The notes beneath the pieces are model-generated. The model ran no database searches. It had not been told where the DNA came from and saw nothing but the letters and a program-made list of their open reading frames with translations. Position numbers and translations under genes: made by a program. Source: Apostichopus japonicus (taxonomy: Eukaryota > Echinodermata > Holothuroidea > Aspidochirotida > Stichopodidae). Taken from it: 64,000 nt of DNA. Location of the stretch: contig NC_092563.1 in NCBI RefSeq assembly GCF_037975245.1, positions 1,577,001 through 1,641,000 on the forward strand. Direction: 5' to 3'. Below are positions 22,632-35,400 of the stretch, in pieces. Position 1 is the first letter of the stretch. Each line of letters begins with the position of its first letter.

Positions 22632-23221
22632 ATAAGGCTTTGGCGATTAGGCTATTGGTGATGAGGCTACTGGTGATTAGGCTACTGGTGATTAGGCTAC
22701 TGGTGATTAGGCTACTGGTGATTAGGCTACTGGTGATTAGGCTATTGGTGATGAGGCCCTACTGGTGATTAGGCTATTGGTGATGAGGCTACTGGTGATT
22801 AGGCTATTGGTGATGAGGCTACTGGTGATTAGGCTATTGGTGATGAGGCTATTGGTGATTAGGCTATTGGTGATGAGGCTATTGGTGATTAGGCTATTGG
22901 TGATGAGGCTATTGGTGATTAGGCTATTGGTGATGAGGCTATTGGTGATGAGGCTACTGGTGATTAGGCTATTGGTGATGAGGCTACTGGTGATGAGGCT
23001 ATTGGTGATTAGGCTATTGGTGATGAGGCTACTGGTGATTAGGCTATTGGTGATGAGGCTACTGGTGATGAGGCTATTGGTGATGAGGCTACTGGTGATT
23101 AGGCTATTGGTGATGAGGCTACTGGTGATTAGGCTACTGGTGATGAGGCTACTGGTGATGAGGCTATTGGTGATGAGGCTACTGGTGATTAGGCTACTGG
23201 TGATGAGGCTATTGGTGATTA
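22632..23221. repeat. 15-bp minisatellite, about 39 units
   Basis: Unit GGTGATKAGGCTAYT, with only two common variable positions (G/T and T/C). Because the unit is 15 bp and nearly invariant, long open frames appear on both strands (LLVMR-type plus strand, SLITN/SLITS-type minus strand); these are period artefacts. The array ends 95 bp before the start codon of the TSP1-repeat gene. Confidence 0.9.
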
Positions 23222-23316
23222 GCTGGCTGTGGAACAGGTGCTTTATTACTTGCATGCAATTTTTTCCTCAACATTCCTTTCAGAGAGTTTAACATTCATT
23301 GGAGATCAAATTCACA

Positions 23317-23437
23317 ATGATAAGGAGAAAGAGACAATATATGGGATGGAAATACTTCATACAGCCAGGTTTTGTAGTACCATGTGCAGTAATAGTGATT
23401 GCTTTTCTGTGTAACTCTGACCTTGGATATGGAAATA
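23317..23437 (+). CDS. TSP1 gene exon 1: signal peptide
   Basis: ATG AT 23317, in a different frame from the longer shadow frame there. Encodes a basic N-terminus (MIRRKRQYMGWKYF) and hydrophobic core, then donor AATA|GTAAGT in phase 1. Met9 is an alternative start. Confidence 0.7.
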
Positions 23438-26400
23438 GTAAGTTGATTTTTTATCCTTATAGATAGGACTCTTGACTGTATTGTTAGGTAGGCCCAAGTC
23501 TGAAATTTCCATTTGATATCTCCATTACCTATTGTCTAATTTCCACTTTCATTGAATGACAAAACAAAATATATATCTCTATGCAACAACAGTTTCAACA
23601 GTGTTACTATAAAACCATTGCATTCATGGGCTTTGAATTTGTTATCTTTTCATTCATCAACTAACCTAGAATAAGGCAGATGTAGACCTAAGTTCATTTA
23701 ACATCATACTTATAGCCAGCAGATAATGAAAAACAATCGCTGGCATTTTTCTGATAGTGCAAGATTAATGTTGGTTTTGAATTAATACAAGGGGAAAATG
23801 CAAACTGTGGGAATTGGGGTTAAGCCAGGAGATATTTATGCACCAGTTAACTTACTTTTGCAACTTGCTAAACTTTTGGAATTCTAGGCCTGCATTTTGT
23901 TATGGTTCATAGTCTGTTAGGACAGCTTAGGAGAATTCTTTGGCTAATGCATTTGTTTGAGGTAATGTGTGGTTATTATCTTAACAAAATCATACAGGTG
24001 ATATGTGTAAGAAAAGATTTACCAATACTTTATTGGCCGAGTACGTCATGTTAGATGAGTCCAATGAAGACCTAACTGAGCGAACGGTACACTTTGGATG
24101 TGGCTTTGGTACTCACTTTGATGATGAGGATCCCACTCAACCTGGATTTAACTTTCCACACAAAGCGATTCATTGCAGTCTAGGCGTTTGGAATGACTCC
24201 ACTCCTTCTTGTATCATACGTAAGTTATGCAAACTATTGTTAATTACCTTTTCTATTAATTAATATATCTAGCTTTATACAGAATGTGATGCATAAGAAT
24301 GAACTCTCTGTGTTGATAAATATCCTCTCCAAATATGAAAAGGGAGGCGCAAATCCAGAATTAATAATTAATCCTCGGGTGGGTGCTAATACTAAATTTA
24401 AATCAGGTGGACCAGTTGCTCTTGTGATAGGGTGGTGCCCTTGGTAGGCTTCTTTGATGTCTTCTAGGCTTGTAGAGTGTGCTAATAATTATGGAATAAA
24501 TCTCATGTATTATGTCACAGATGAGTGTTATTGTTTGAGCGGCACAACAGCTCATCTTCGGCAAAAACAAGGACACCAATGTCAAAAAGGCATCAGTTTG
24601 TGGCGCCCTCCAGAGAATCAGTTCAAAACAGAAAGGAAGGGAATAAAAATGATTGAATATTGATTTGTTTTTTTTTTCCCTTTCTGCATAGCCTATAACA
24701 TGTATCTTTATACATTAGAGACCATGAATTACAGGAATGTAGTTGTGTGGCAAGGAGACCAACTGCAAATAGATTTCTTTACGGTAAGCATGTAAATTCT
24801 CTGTCAAGGTCAGCTTTTCTTGTCTTGTGATCGATTGACCGCATATCGGATTGATAAAATTAGGATGCATGCATGAAGTTTAACATACAAATTGAGGCCA
24901 CTATGGCACCATCCATAAGGCTCAATCAACAACTCCTTCAACTTGGTGGAGGTCATTAAAAAATAGAGGCTTTACCTAACCCCACAAGGAACAAGTGAAA
25001 ATTTGTTTTACAAAAAAAAAGAGGATTTATATGCTGGTCACCGGCTGCAGGCTTCCTTTGTTATACACCAACTACCTGGGCAACTTAATCAACTAGGGAA
25101 ATAATATGGTAGGGTAGGGTACAGTGTTTGTTAACTGTAACTGATGAAGTAGCTTGCTTTCACATCTATTTCTTCCTGTATTCAATTTGTTTCAATATCA
25201 AGTAGTGTCACATACATGATATTGATGAATCGGAAAAAAATTATAAGTTAAATATTAAATGAGTCACCTATATAATGGATCCCCTTTAGGATCATAGGTA
25301 CAATAAATGCATACTTTGCTCAAACAATGGCAGAAGAATTTATTTTCCACTATACTGTTAATGATGTATTAATTATATCCTACAACTTTTAGATCCAGTT
25401 TTTAATAGTGTCTTTAAGAGAATGGTAAAAAAAAGTCATCTTGCCCTGTATCATATGTAGCCTCTATTTTAGTTACAATCTTCTTTGTACAAAAGTTTTC
25501 TTCTTTTTTGTAGAAAGGGAAGTCCTTGATACTAAGAGGGCCCTATGTTTACAAGGAAAGTGGTGAAAAACTTGAGAATTCTACACTCACCAAATATATT
25601 GTGAAACCACGAGGTGTCTATTCCTTTAGAGCTGAGTGAGTAAATCTTGATTTGGTTTTATCATTTTTGGAACATTGGTATGAATGATATATTTAAATTG
25701 TTATTAGTTTACTGCAAAAAGAAAAATGTGTTTTGCCTCTAGGATACAAAGTTCTGTATAACTATATGAATACTTCATTTAATGCATGATTTGACTGGTA
25801 AATACCACATTCTAAAGGATCTCAATTAAGGTTTAAAAACATTTTGACTAACCTTGTAAGGGATATTTATGTTATCAGAGACCTGGCTGATGGCTGTGAC
25901 TAAGTTTATCCCCGGGAGGTATTGTGTCATTAAGATTTACAGCCAAAATGCAACATTTTGAGCCAAAGTCTTTACAATATATAGCACTTTGACTAATATA
26001 AGTACAGATAGGATCACCTGGACACTGAGCAATTCTATAGCATTCTCAATCTACCCATACGCCTGTCTCGATAATGCTGGCACATTGCCACTACATAGCA
26101 AACTCACTATACTAGATCTGACTAGTTTCCTGGATTAAAAGTTTTTAATACACAAAAGCTTGTTCACTTGTGCAAAAGTCGAGCCAGCTTGCTATCACCA
26201 ATAGTAAAATCACTGTCTTATGTACTCTAATGTGACAACTGAAAGGGCCAGTAGTTATTCACACAGAGACATTTAGTCTTTTCTTATGATCCTCAATGGC
26301 TGGGATAATTAAGAAGATCAAAGCCTCTAGGAATATACTTTTGATAACTTCTAGCTCCCTTTTAGCTCATGCTAAAATGTGTATGATCTTAAAGCTTTTC

Positions 26401-29400
26401 ATTAATAGCTTTGGAAAATCTCTTTTGCTTGGCATTTATAGCTTCTGTGAAAACCTTAATAGCAATGTAATTTGCTGTGGAGGTGTAATGATGGAAGGAA
26501 TTTTAGAGGCAGTACGTTGCACAGCAAGATCCATCACTCTTAATGTACTTTAATGCTTAAAGTTGGTCCCTTTATAACTAAATGTCATCTTTGTTGCTGC
26601 TGTCAATGAAAAAATAATTATTTATTTTTTAAGATGGAGAGGCTATCCTACAGTTGAGGACACTGGCTACTATTACTACCTCGACACTGAGAAATATTGG
26701 GATGATAGTGAAAAGAAGTGGATGCCCAGAAAAAGATATGAGTACTTTTACGTTCAAGTCTATGGTAACTAAATAATTAATTAATTAAATAATTGTTCAG
26801 TAAATTAATTTAAGACATATTGAGAGAAGATATGTTGATATCATCTACAAAAAAAAAGTGAGTTCTAGCAATATTACTACAATTACTGTATTCTGGTTTT
26901 CAAGATGTTCACCGTGAAAATATATCTTAACCGCAGGAATGCTCCTTGCAGGCTATATTGAGGATTAGGGGCCTCCTCGTTGCAGAAATGTTAGAAATTC
27001 TAATTAACTCAACCGAAACATTTTCTTTTAAATTCACTATCTGCAACAGAGTATACCCTTGCATGACATTCGCCACACCATTTGTTCGTGGAAAACTTGT
27101 AATATAATGAAAATATGTCATTTGAGGCTGTAAATCTATTATGCTTTCCCATGGAGCTTTGTGTTGTATCTGATGAACTGACGTACTAGTATGTGTATTA
27201 AACTAAGTAGTTCAGTCAAGTTTAATTGATGAACCTGGAGTCGTTTAAAGGGTCATTCTCCAAATTTTAAAAGTGTTATAGTAATACTACCTAAACTGAT
27301 AGCAGTGTTTTGTTATAGTCTACAACAAATCAAATTTAATTCTGTTCCTTTTAAGTCATACTTTAGTTAAGTTTAGTATCTATAAGTAAGTTCGATATTA
27401 ATTGTGTATGGTATCATCATTTGATCATGAAACCTTCTTCAGTATGTCAGGTGGGCCATGATTTCATACTGCCAGTATTAATTTATCCTTTTCAGGACCA
27501 ATCGACGGTCAGTGGAGTGAGTGGACTGCATGGAGCAGCTGTGACAGCACGTGTGGTGAGAGCAGCCGTTTCCGATCACATTCCTGTGACAATCCAGCAC
27601 CTGAAAATGGAGGGGATTATTGCCCAGGCCCTTGGAATGAAACAGAAATATGCAACGTTGACCCTTGTCCTGTGGATGGCAACTGGGCCCCATGGTCAGC
27701 ATGGTGGACTTGCACAAAATCTTGTGGAGGAGGCAGTCAAACTCACACCCGTACCTGCACCAACCCTGCACCCGTCTGGGGAGGGCTCGATTGTGGTGGA
27801 GAGAGTGAAGAAACCACAGGGTGCAATACCAACCCATGTCCTAGTAAGTGCCTAGTGTTCATACTTACGTTGTAGAGTTTTTGTGTAGAGTTTAGGTAGA
27901 GTTTCGTGTATAGAGCCTTTTGATCACTTACATGTAAGTATGCCTAGAGCATTCTGCATGAGGAGGGGCATTGATCAGATTAGTAACTCTTGTCTGGGAA
28001 GGGACACTACTTGCATCAGCCTTTTAGACTGATCATGCCCGTTTCTTGAGTATGGGACAGTGCTTAGATTAGTAGCAGCCCTTCCTAGTGTATTTTGCAG
28101 AGGCTGCAGAACAGGGTTCAATCTGGGGTGCGGGCACAAACTTCAAAGAGCAGGGACACATGTGACTTTAATTGGAAGGTGCCAAACTACAAAATCACCT
28201 CAAAATTGCAGAAAAAATGGATCCTCTAGGCATTCGGTTTGTCAACAAAACGTCACTTTAAAGTTTTTTTTTTTTTTTAATTTACCTAACAAAAGGGCAT
28301 ATTTGACATAACAAAAGGACACATTTTCAGTAGAAAGGGTACTTTTCATGAACAAATGGAAATACTTGTAATTTATGCTTGGGGCACTTTTGATGATTTC
28401 ACAAAACTGGGGTAAGGGGGGGGGGAGAGTGGGAACGTGTACCCTGTGTTCCTTTGGCTCCATCAGCCCTGACCAACAAGTTCTCAACCCTTCATATCTT
28501 TTTCCACATCTGAATACCTATTTCTCCTCTAGGCATTCGGTTTGTCAACAAAACGTCACTTTAAAGTTTTTTTTTTTTTTTAATTTACCTAACAAAAGGG
28601 CATATTTGACATAACAAAAGGACACATTTTCAGTAGAAAGGGTACTTTTCATGAACAAATGGAAATACTTGTAATTTATGCTTGGGGCACTTTTGATGAT
28701 TTCACAAAACTGGGGTAAGGGGGGGGGAGAGTGGGAACGTGTACCCTGTGTTCCTTTGGCTCCATCAGCCCTGACCAACAAGTTCTCAACCCTTCATATC
28801 TTTTTCCACATCTGAATACCTATTTCTGTACTACATTCTCAGTATGAGACACCTTACCAATAACTATCTCTAATCTCTCTCTCTTTCTCTCCAGTTGATG
28901 GGGGCTGGGGTTCATGGGATGACTGGAGTGCCTGTACCGTGCAGTGTGGAGGAGGGGGAACACGTCAGAGGATTCGTTACTGTGACGACCCATCTCCTGA
29001 GTACGGCGGCGACTACTGTGTTGGTGATAGCTACGAGACAGAGTCTTGTGGGGAACAAAGCTGCAAAGGTTTGTTATGATTTGTTGCTCGCCTTTAGCTC
29101 TTTGTTCCTCTGTCAACATCTTGCTATTGTAATATTAACAATTCGTAATTACCCTCTAACTTGATGTATTGTAATCCGCTGGGGGTATACAATATACACG
29201 TGATACTCATGTGGAAGCTAGCCTAAATCATTTTCAAATTCACACAATGATCATCTCTTCAACCTGTTTACGGTTCTTTTAGAACTGTCATGATTGCATG
29301 GCTACCATGTCTATCATTCCCAGATATATTACCATTAAAATTACACCTAATAATATAATTCACATTTAATTCCCAGTTCTTCACCATCTGAACTAGAATG

Positions 29401-32400
29401 TTTGCAAGAAACTGTTGAAATGTTTCATTTCTTCCACACCACATGGATCCACTTCTGACGGTGTCTAGGGCCCAGAGGAGGGGTCTAATTATTACCCAAC
29501 TGCATATAAAAAAAATCACCTGACTGAACGTTTTCCACCGTCTAAACATTTTTATCCCTACTGACGATAGTGGAGGGGAGGGAGGGGGAATCACCCTCTA
29601 TGCTTCCCCTATGCACACATCACTGCTTGTATCTGTAACCTTGATAATGGAAGTCATACAGGCTTTCCTTGGAGACATGTTTTTTTTTTTTTTACTGTTT
29701 GCACATTACTTAGGAGATTTTACCTACTCGTCTTTGTTTTAACTCTCATAATATAAGTCGATGGCAACTGGGCCCAGTGGAGCTCTTGGAATGAATGCTC
29801 AGTCACATGTGGCTTTGGTGTCACCAGCCGAAATCGGACTTGTTCTGATCCATCTCCGACAAGCGGAGGAAGGGACTGTCCTGGTCATCTCATTGTCAAT
29901 AATTATTACCAAGCAGAAGATTGCATGGAGCTTCTAGAATGCCCCGGTAATATATGATTAATAAAAGAATTACTGAAGCGTATTTATGATGAATTTAATT
30001 TCATGTTGGAAGCCGCCATCAATGTTTTCCGGACATGTGTGGGGTAATTGATGTCTATTTATTTTACACAGAAAAGTTGTCAAGTTGTCTTTGCTCTCAT
30101 CATATCTTATCAAATTAAAAAACTGCTCCTTTGTATTGTACAATTAATGGTTAATTCTTGTGTTACTTTTGTCCTTGTTGCCCAAATTTGTTTAAATTTT
30201 AGTGGATGGAGGGTGGACTGAATGGCCACCGTGGACTAATTGTTCGGAGCTCTGCGGGGGAGGCTTTCAGTTTCGTAACAGGTCTTGCTCTAACCCTCCT
30301 CCCAGCTCTGACGGTGCTGATTGCCATGGTAACACAACTGAAACCAGAGAATGTAATGTGCAACCTTGTGGTGGTATGTGCTATAATTATAATCATTAAC
30401 TCATTCTTTATATTCAAATTAAAACATCGATACCAACTTTTAATTAAGTAGCCTTGTATACTACTACTGAAATTTCAAGTCGGTTAATAGGGAGCTAGCC
30501 CTTTCTCATTTGCATCTGAACGAGGAGTTTTTTTAGAAAAGTGGAGACAGAGCTAGTAGCTGATCGAGATAACAACCGGCAAGTTTTCTGTTTCCTGTAA
30601 AAAAATATTTAGTTTAGAATATCTGCACACTGTAGCCATTTAGAAGGATTTTGATTTTTAGCCTAAAATTGACAGCAAGTTTAGTTTAACCATATATCTA
30701 TAAATAAAACAAAACTATTAAGTAAACTTTAAAAGCACCTTTATAAAAACAAATGTGTATCGTATAGATGGACTAGTCCACCCACACACCTCAGTCTCAA
30801 TATGTAATATAACACAGTGTAAGTCAGCATGTTTTCGTCCTCATAGTCTTGCAAATGTAAAACAGTATACCTTCCTCATACAGTTCTCATTTTCTTAATG
30901 TACAATCCTATGTAACATATTGGCTAGAATATATGGCAACTTACTCATAGCAGGAAAACTAACTGATTCTTGCTATGAAAGTACTTATTGTTTCTTCTTT
31001 CCTTCTCCTCCCCCACTCCCCCCCCTCCCCCTGGACATATCAGTCAACGGTCTTTGGGGTCAGTGGGCATCGTGGTCCACCCCTTGCTCTGTGACCTGTG
31101 GTGAAGGAGTTTTACACCGATCCAGAAAGTGTGATGACCCTCCTCCCACTTTCGGCGGGGAGGACTGCATCGGCATCAGGGAGCAAGCGAAGATTTGTAA
31201 AGACAGACCTTGTCTCAGTAAGTCAGAATTAATTCAAAGGAGAAGAAACTTCATTGTACTGTGATACTAATTACAAACAGAATATTTGAACATTGGTGCA
31301 GCACTTTTGAGTCTAGTACTTAATTCATATGCAAAATCATCATGTCAATTTCTATAAACACTGTAATTAAATCATGTAAAATACCTTGATTCAAAAAAAC
31401 AAATGCATATGATTAACAAGCAAAATGTATCAAAAGTTATTTTTAAAATCCATATTTTGCCGCTTAAACTTGTATTTAATTGGTTTAAATAGGACATCCT
31501 GAAATTGTCTTCTAAAATTTATATGCAAATTATAGATGGTGAGAGGTAGTATTTGGGAGACTTAGGGTTACAGGGAACATAAATGTTCTGTACATCTGTG
31601 CATTAAGTGAACCAAGTCAAGATTGCAGAAAGGGCTAGTTGATAGAGCAAATAAACACGATATTTTGGAAGTGGTGATAGTATGTTTTTCTGTGGTAAAG
31701 TGAAATGCATAGTATGCATTACCTTAGTGTGCCCACTGGTTCTTTCAAATAGACAATTAGTATATCCTATATTCTGGCACAAAACTTCCTTTCGATAGAC
31801 AGGAGGGAGAGAATGCATGGGAGGAAGTGGGGTGTAAATTGTGGAGAAAGGGGAGGAGGACCCTTTGTTATGGTTATCACCTAGCTATACCTACTAACTA
31901 AGAATAGGGATCATCTCGACGAGATTAACACTGGTGAGGTCTGGTCGTTCACAGATGGAGGTTGGACAGAATGGTCTCCATGGTCAATCTGTTCTGCTAG
32001 CTGTTTAGGAGGTGTCCAGGCAAGGTCCAGATCATGTACCAACCCAAGACCTGGACCTAATGGTCTAGATTGCCCAGCTAAGGATCCCATTTCTCAGTGG
32101 AGACGGTGCAACCAGCAACCCTGTCCTGGTTAGTTTATGTTACACATTTGGCTCACTAGCGAATCTTGCGCAGACGTGTTTAATATTTGATGGACTATAT
32201 TTCTATGACACAGGTACTGTGAATTTGTTGTCCTATATTAATATCTTGATATTCCCATGTGGTGGTTGTAGTATTGGCCGGAATTAACCTTAGTGGGGAT
32301 AATAGTCTAGTATAAATTAAGAATTGTATCATTCTGCAAGGACAATCTTCTTGTATCCTTCAATGCAAGCTTTAAACAATAACACATGCATGGCCAGTAG

Positions 32401-35400
32401 TTGTTTTCAACAGCTGAGCAGTTGTTGGACTTGGAATTTGACATAGCAATATGAAATCATTGTAGAATTGACTCGTTAGAAAGAACTAAAGAAATATGAA
32501 TTAACCAAACATGAGGACATAATGGATTATATATGTTTACGTGTTTGACAGTTCATGGCCGATGGGGGCAGTGGACTAATTGGACATCTTGCAGTGCGAG
32601 TTGCGACGGAGGTTTCCGCTGGCGAAATAGAAATTGCTCAAATCCGGCTCCGTTATGGGGTGGCGACGAATGCCGTGGGAAAGAACTTCAACGAAAGAGA
32701 TGTAGCAGTCACCTATGTCCTGGTAAGTAGCTGTTAGTATAAATGTCATGGACTTACCATTGAAGGAAGGTAGGTTACTTGTTATAAAAGAATGAACCAG
32801 CATTCTCTGACATTATACCATTGGTTTGTAGAGTTGTATTCGTCATGGCAGGTAAAGGGAGTGCCTCGCTCGATGTTGCATCTACCTAACACTGTACAGT
32901 GCTTTATGATTTTAATATTCATCTTTGTTGGAAATATCTGATTATGACATTAATAACTGAGCTGACGTGCATATTAATTATGTAACGATCAAACTAATTG
33001 TTGCACCTACCGCTTGCTGTACTGCCTTTACAGATTACCTGTTACCTTGTCAGGATCGCGATCATTTTACTTTCAATTCATCCCGCAGACTTCTGAGAAT
33101 ATCATGTCTCAAACGTGTAGCAGGAAAAAGTCCTAGTTCCTATTTTCTGTCATTTCTGTATGTGGTTTATCTCACTTTAGAAAGAGTGCTTACTTACCCT
33201 TTCAGATTCTAAAAATTGCATTGGTGCACTTTTCAAAACTGAGAAAAACTTGTCATTTTCCGCAGCCAATTCAATGAAATTACAGGACAACTGCCAACTT
33301 GCCCTTTTCGATCCTTAATTCAAGTCTTGGCGCACACTGTCTGGAGTCATTGAGGTGTTTTCCTATTTTAATCTTGCAGTTTTTGCGCTGACAGAAGGAA
33401 TTGAATTCATTCCGTTTGATACTCACATCAATGCCAGCTGGAGTCAGCCATTGGATTATGTTTGGCCGATTCTCTACTACAATGTACACATCAGATTACA
33501 GTAAGGAATAGTTTTGTCTCTTGAAGCATAATCACTTCTTTATTTTCTTTGAGTCAAATTTATTCATCACCATTGGATGGTCATGAAAGTTTCGGCTGGG
33601 TGGCAATATTTTTTAAAGGTCTCTGTCAAAATGGACAAAGAAGATGATGACAAAATGATTGATTGATTAATTCAGTGTGTGATTAAAGCGGAATATGTTT
33701 GATTGCTGTGTTAATGAAGCTTAAACATTTTGTGAAAGTGTTAGGTAAATATTATGCAATAACAGACTGAAGGACATCATTATTGCAATTAAGCTCAATT
33801 TGTATGCTCTTCCTGTGTAAAATAGTTTATCCAGTGATAAAATTTATATTCTCTGTAATGCTTTAATGTAATGTTGAGTAATGTTGGTAGATTAGCAACA
33901 TTCCATATATGCAGTATATTACATTTGTAATATATCAAAACAATCGGAGTAAATAAAATCTCAAGTATTAAACCTTTTTAAGATGAATAAACATTTTCCA
34001 TCATGGCCTAACCAGTCCATAAACTGTGTTTACTAATGGAATAATGTATACTTTATCTGGCAACAACAATTAACTTTCAAACAACCATATATAGAGGAAG
34101 GGAAAAAATACCTTTTTAGATGTGGTGGAAAATTAGCAGTTTCTACAGTACTACCAAAAGAACAATCGATTTGAAAATGGATTGTTGAAATTTCAGTCAT
34201 GCCTGTGGGGCTAAGCACTTCACCTACTGCGATGCCTAACTCCCCACCCCCTCCTTCCCCCCCCCCCAATCTCATTTTTCCCAGTTAGAATGCAAGTCAC
34301 ATTTATTCAGTGTTTAGCTGTGATAATTATGTGTACTTTAGAGGAAGCGCACCACCTATGAGGAAGAAACTTTGGCAAAGTTTAGAATATTTTTTAGAAT
34401 TTCAGCATACTACATATTTTAGGGGGAATATACAGATCACTTTCAAAAGAGCAAACCTAAACAATCTATCTTTCTGCTGTAGTTTTTTGATTCGTAATTG
34501 TTTCAAGTTCTTGCCCAGGCGCCTACATCGTTGGATTTCGTTTCGTCTACAGGACTAGCAAACGGAATTCAGACAAGACGATTCTCTACAACAAGGCAGA
34601 TGGTTACCATTATACTATCTACAACCTCTCAGACTTTAAAACCTACGCCACAAGAGATAATGACACATTCACAATTTCTCTGCCATTCCTGCAACCATTT
34701 AGCAGCTATGAGCTCTGTATCTCCACAAAATACAACCATACACAAGAAAGCCTTCATTCAGAGCTTGTGACGGTAACCACACTTAAGTATGGTGAGTATC
34801 GGTAACTTACATAGTAAGTACAAACATGTTGAGTATCATTATAGTAACACATGAATGTGGCAGACTAATCATACAGTGTCTTTCAAAGAAAGTCATTTTA
34901 TCTGAGCTTGCTTAAACAATAGAATTAATCAAGAAGAAAATGAGATGATTTGTCCACTCTTGAATAAATCTTGCTGGACTCTTGGAACTTTGCTGAGTCT
35001 GTGCAAGAGGAATGTTTACCTTGGCTTGACATTAATTCAACATAGTCTTTTATTTCTGCCCTGAATGTGTTTTCCATACTATTTCTCCCAGCATATCCAG
35101 CCCCTCCAACAGATGTAAGAATAGAGCTTGCTGACTTTGAATTAGAAAGAGAGCATAAGGTATCAAACTCCTCCAGATGAGATGAAGCTTAAAGTTGTTT
35201 CCTTGATGTTTGGTTCTGCATCAGTTATTTCTTGGGTCTTTTGAAGAATTAACAAGTGCTGATCTACTAAAAAAAATTAAGTTTGATAATTTCTTGACAT
35301 TTGAAACTGTTTCATCTACTTCCTGCTATTAATAATTATTTTACAGCTCATATAACCATTTTGCCTCTGTATCGTTCCTATTCTTTGAGTTTATGTTGGA

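Noticed and set aside
22632-23221. Resemblance to a CRISPR-like array
   Set aside because: Units are contiguous with no unique spacers, and the surrounding DNA is animal.
22737-23292. Long open frames on both strands (172-175 codons) over the 15-bp array
   Set aside because: They exist because the unit length is a multiple of three and lacks stops; the products are pure repeat with no start context or other domain.
27478-27837. 119-codon minus-strand frame
   Set aside because: It is the shadow of the TSP1 exon at 27496-27843, whose plus-strand frame has WxxW and Cys motifs and proper splice sites.
34498-34770. 90-codon plus-strand frame across exon 14
   Set aside because: Wrong frame; the adjacent frame encodes FN3-like strands and links to exon 15 in phase.
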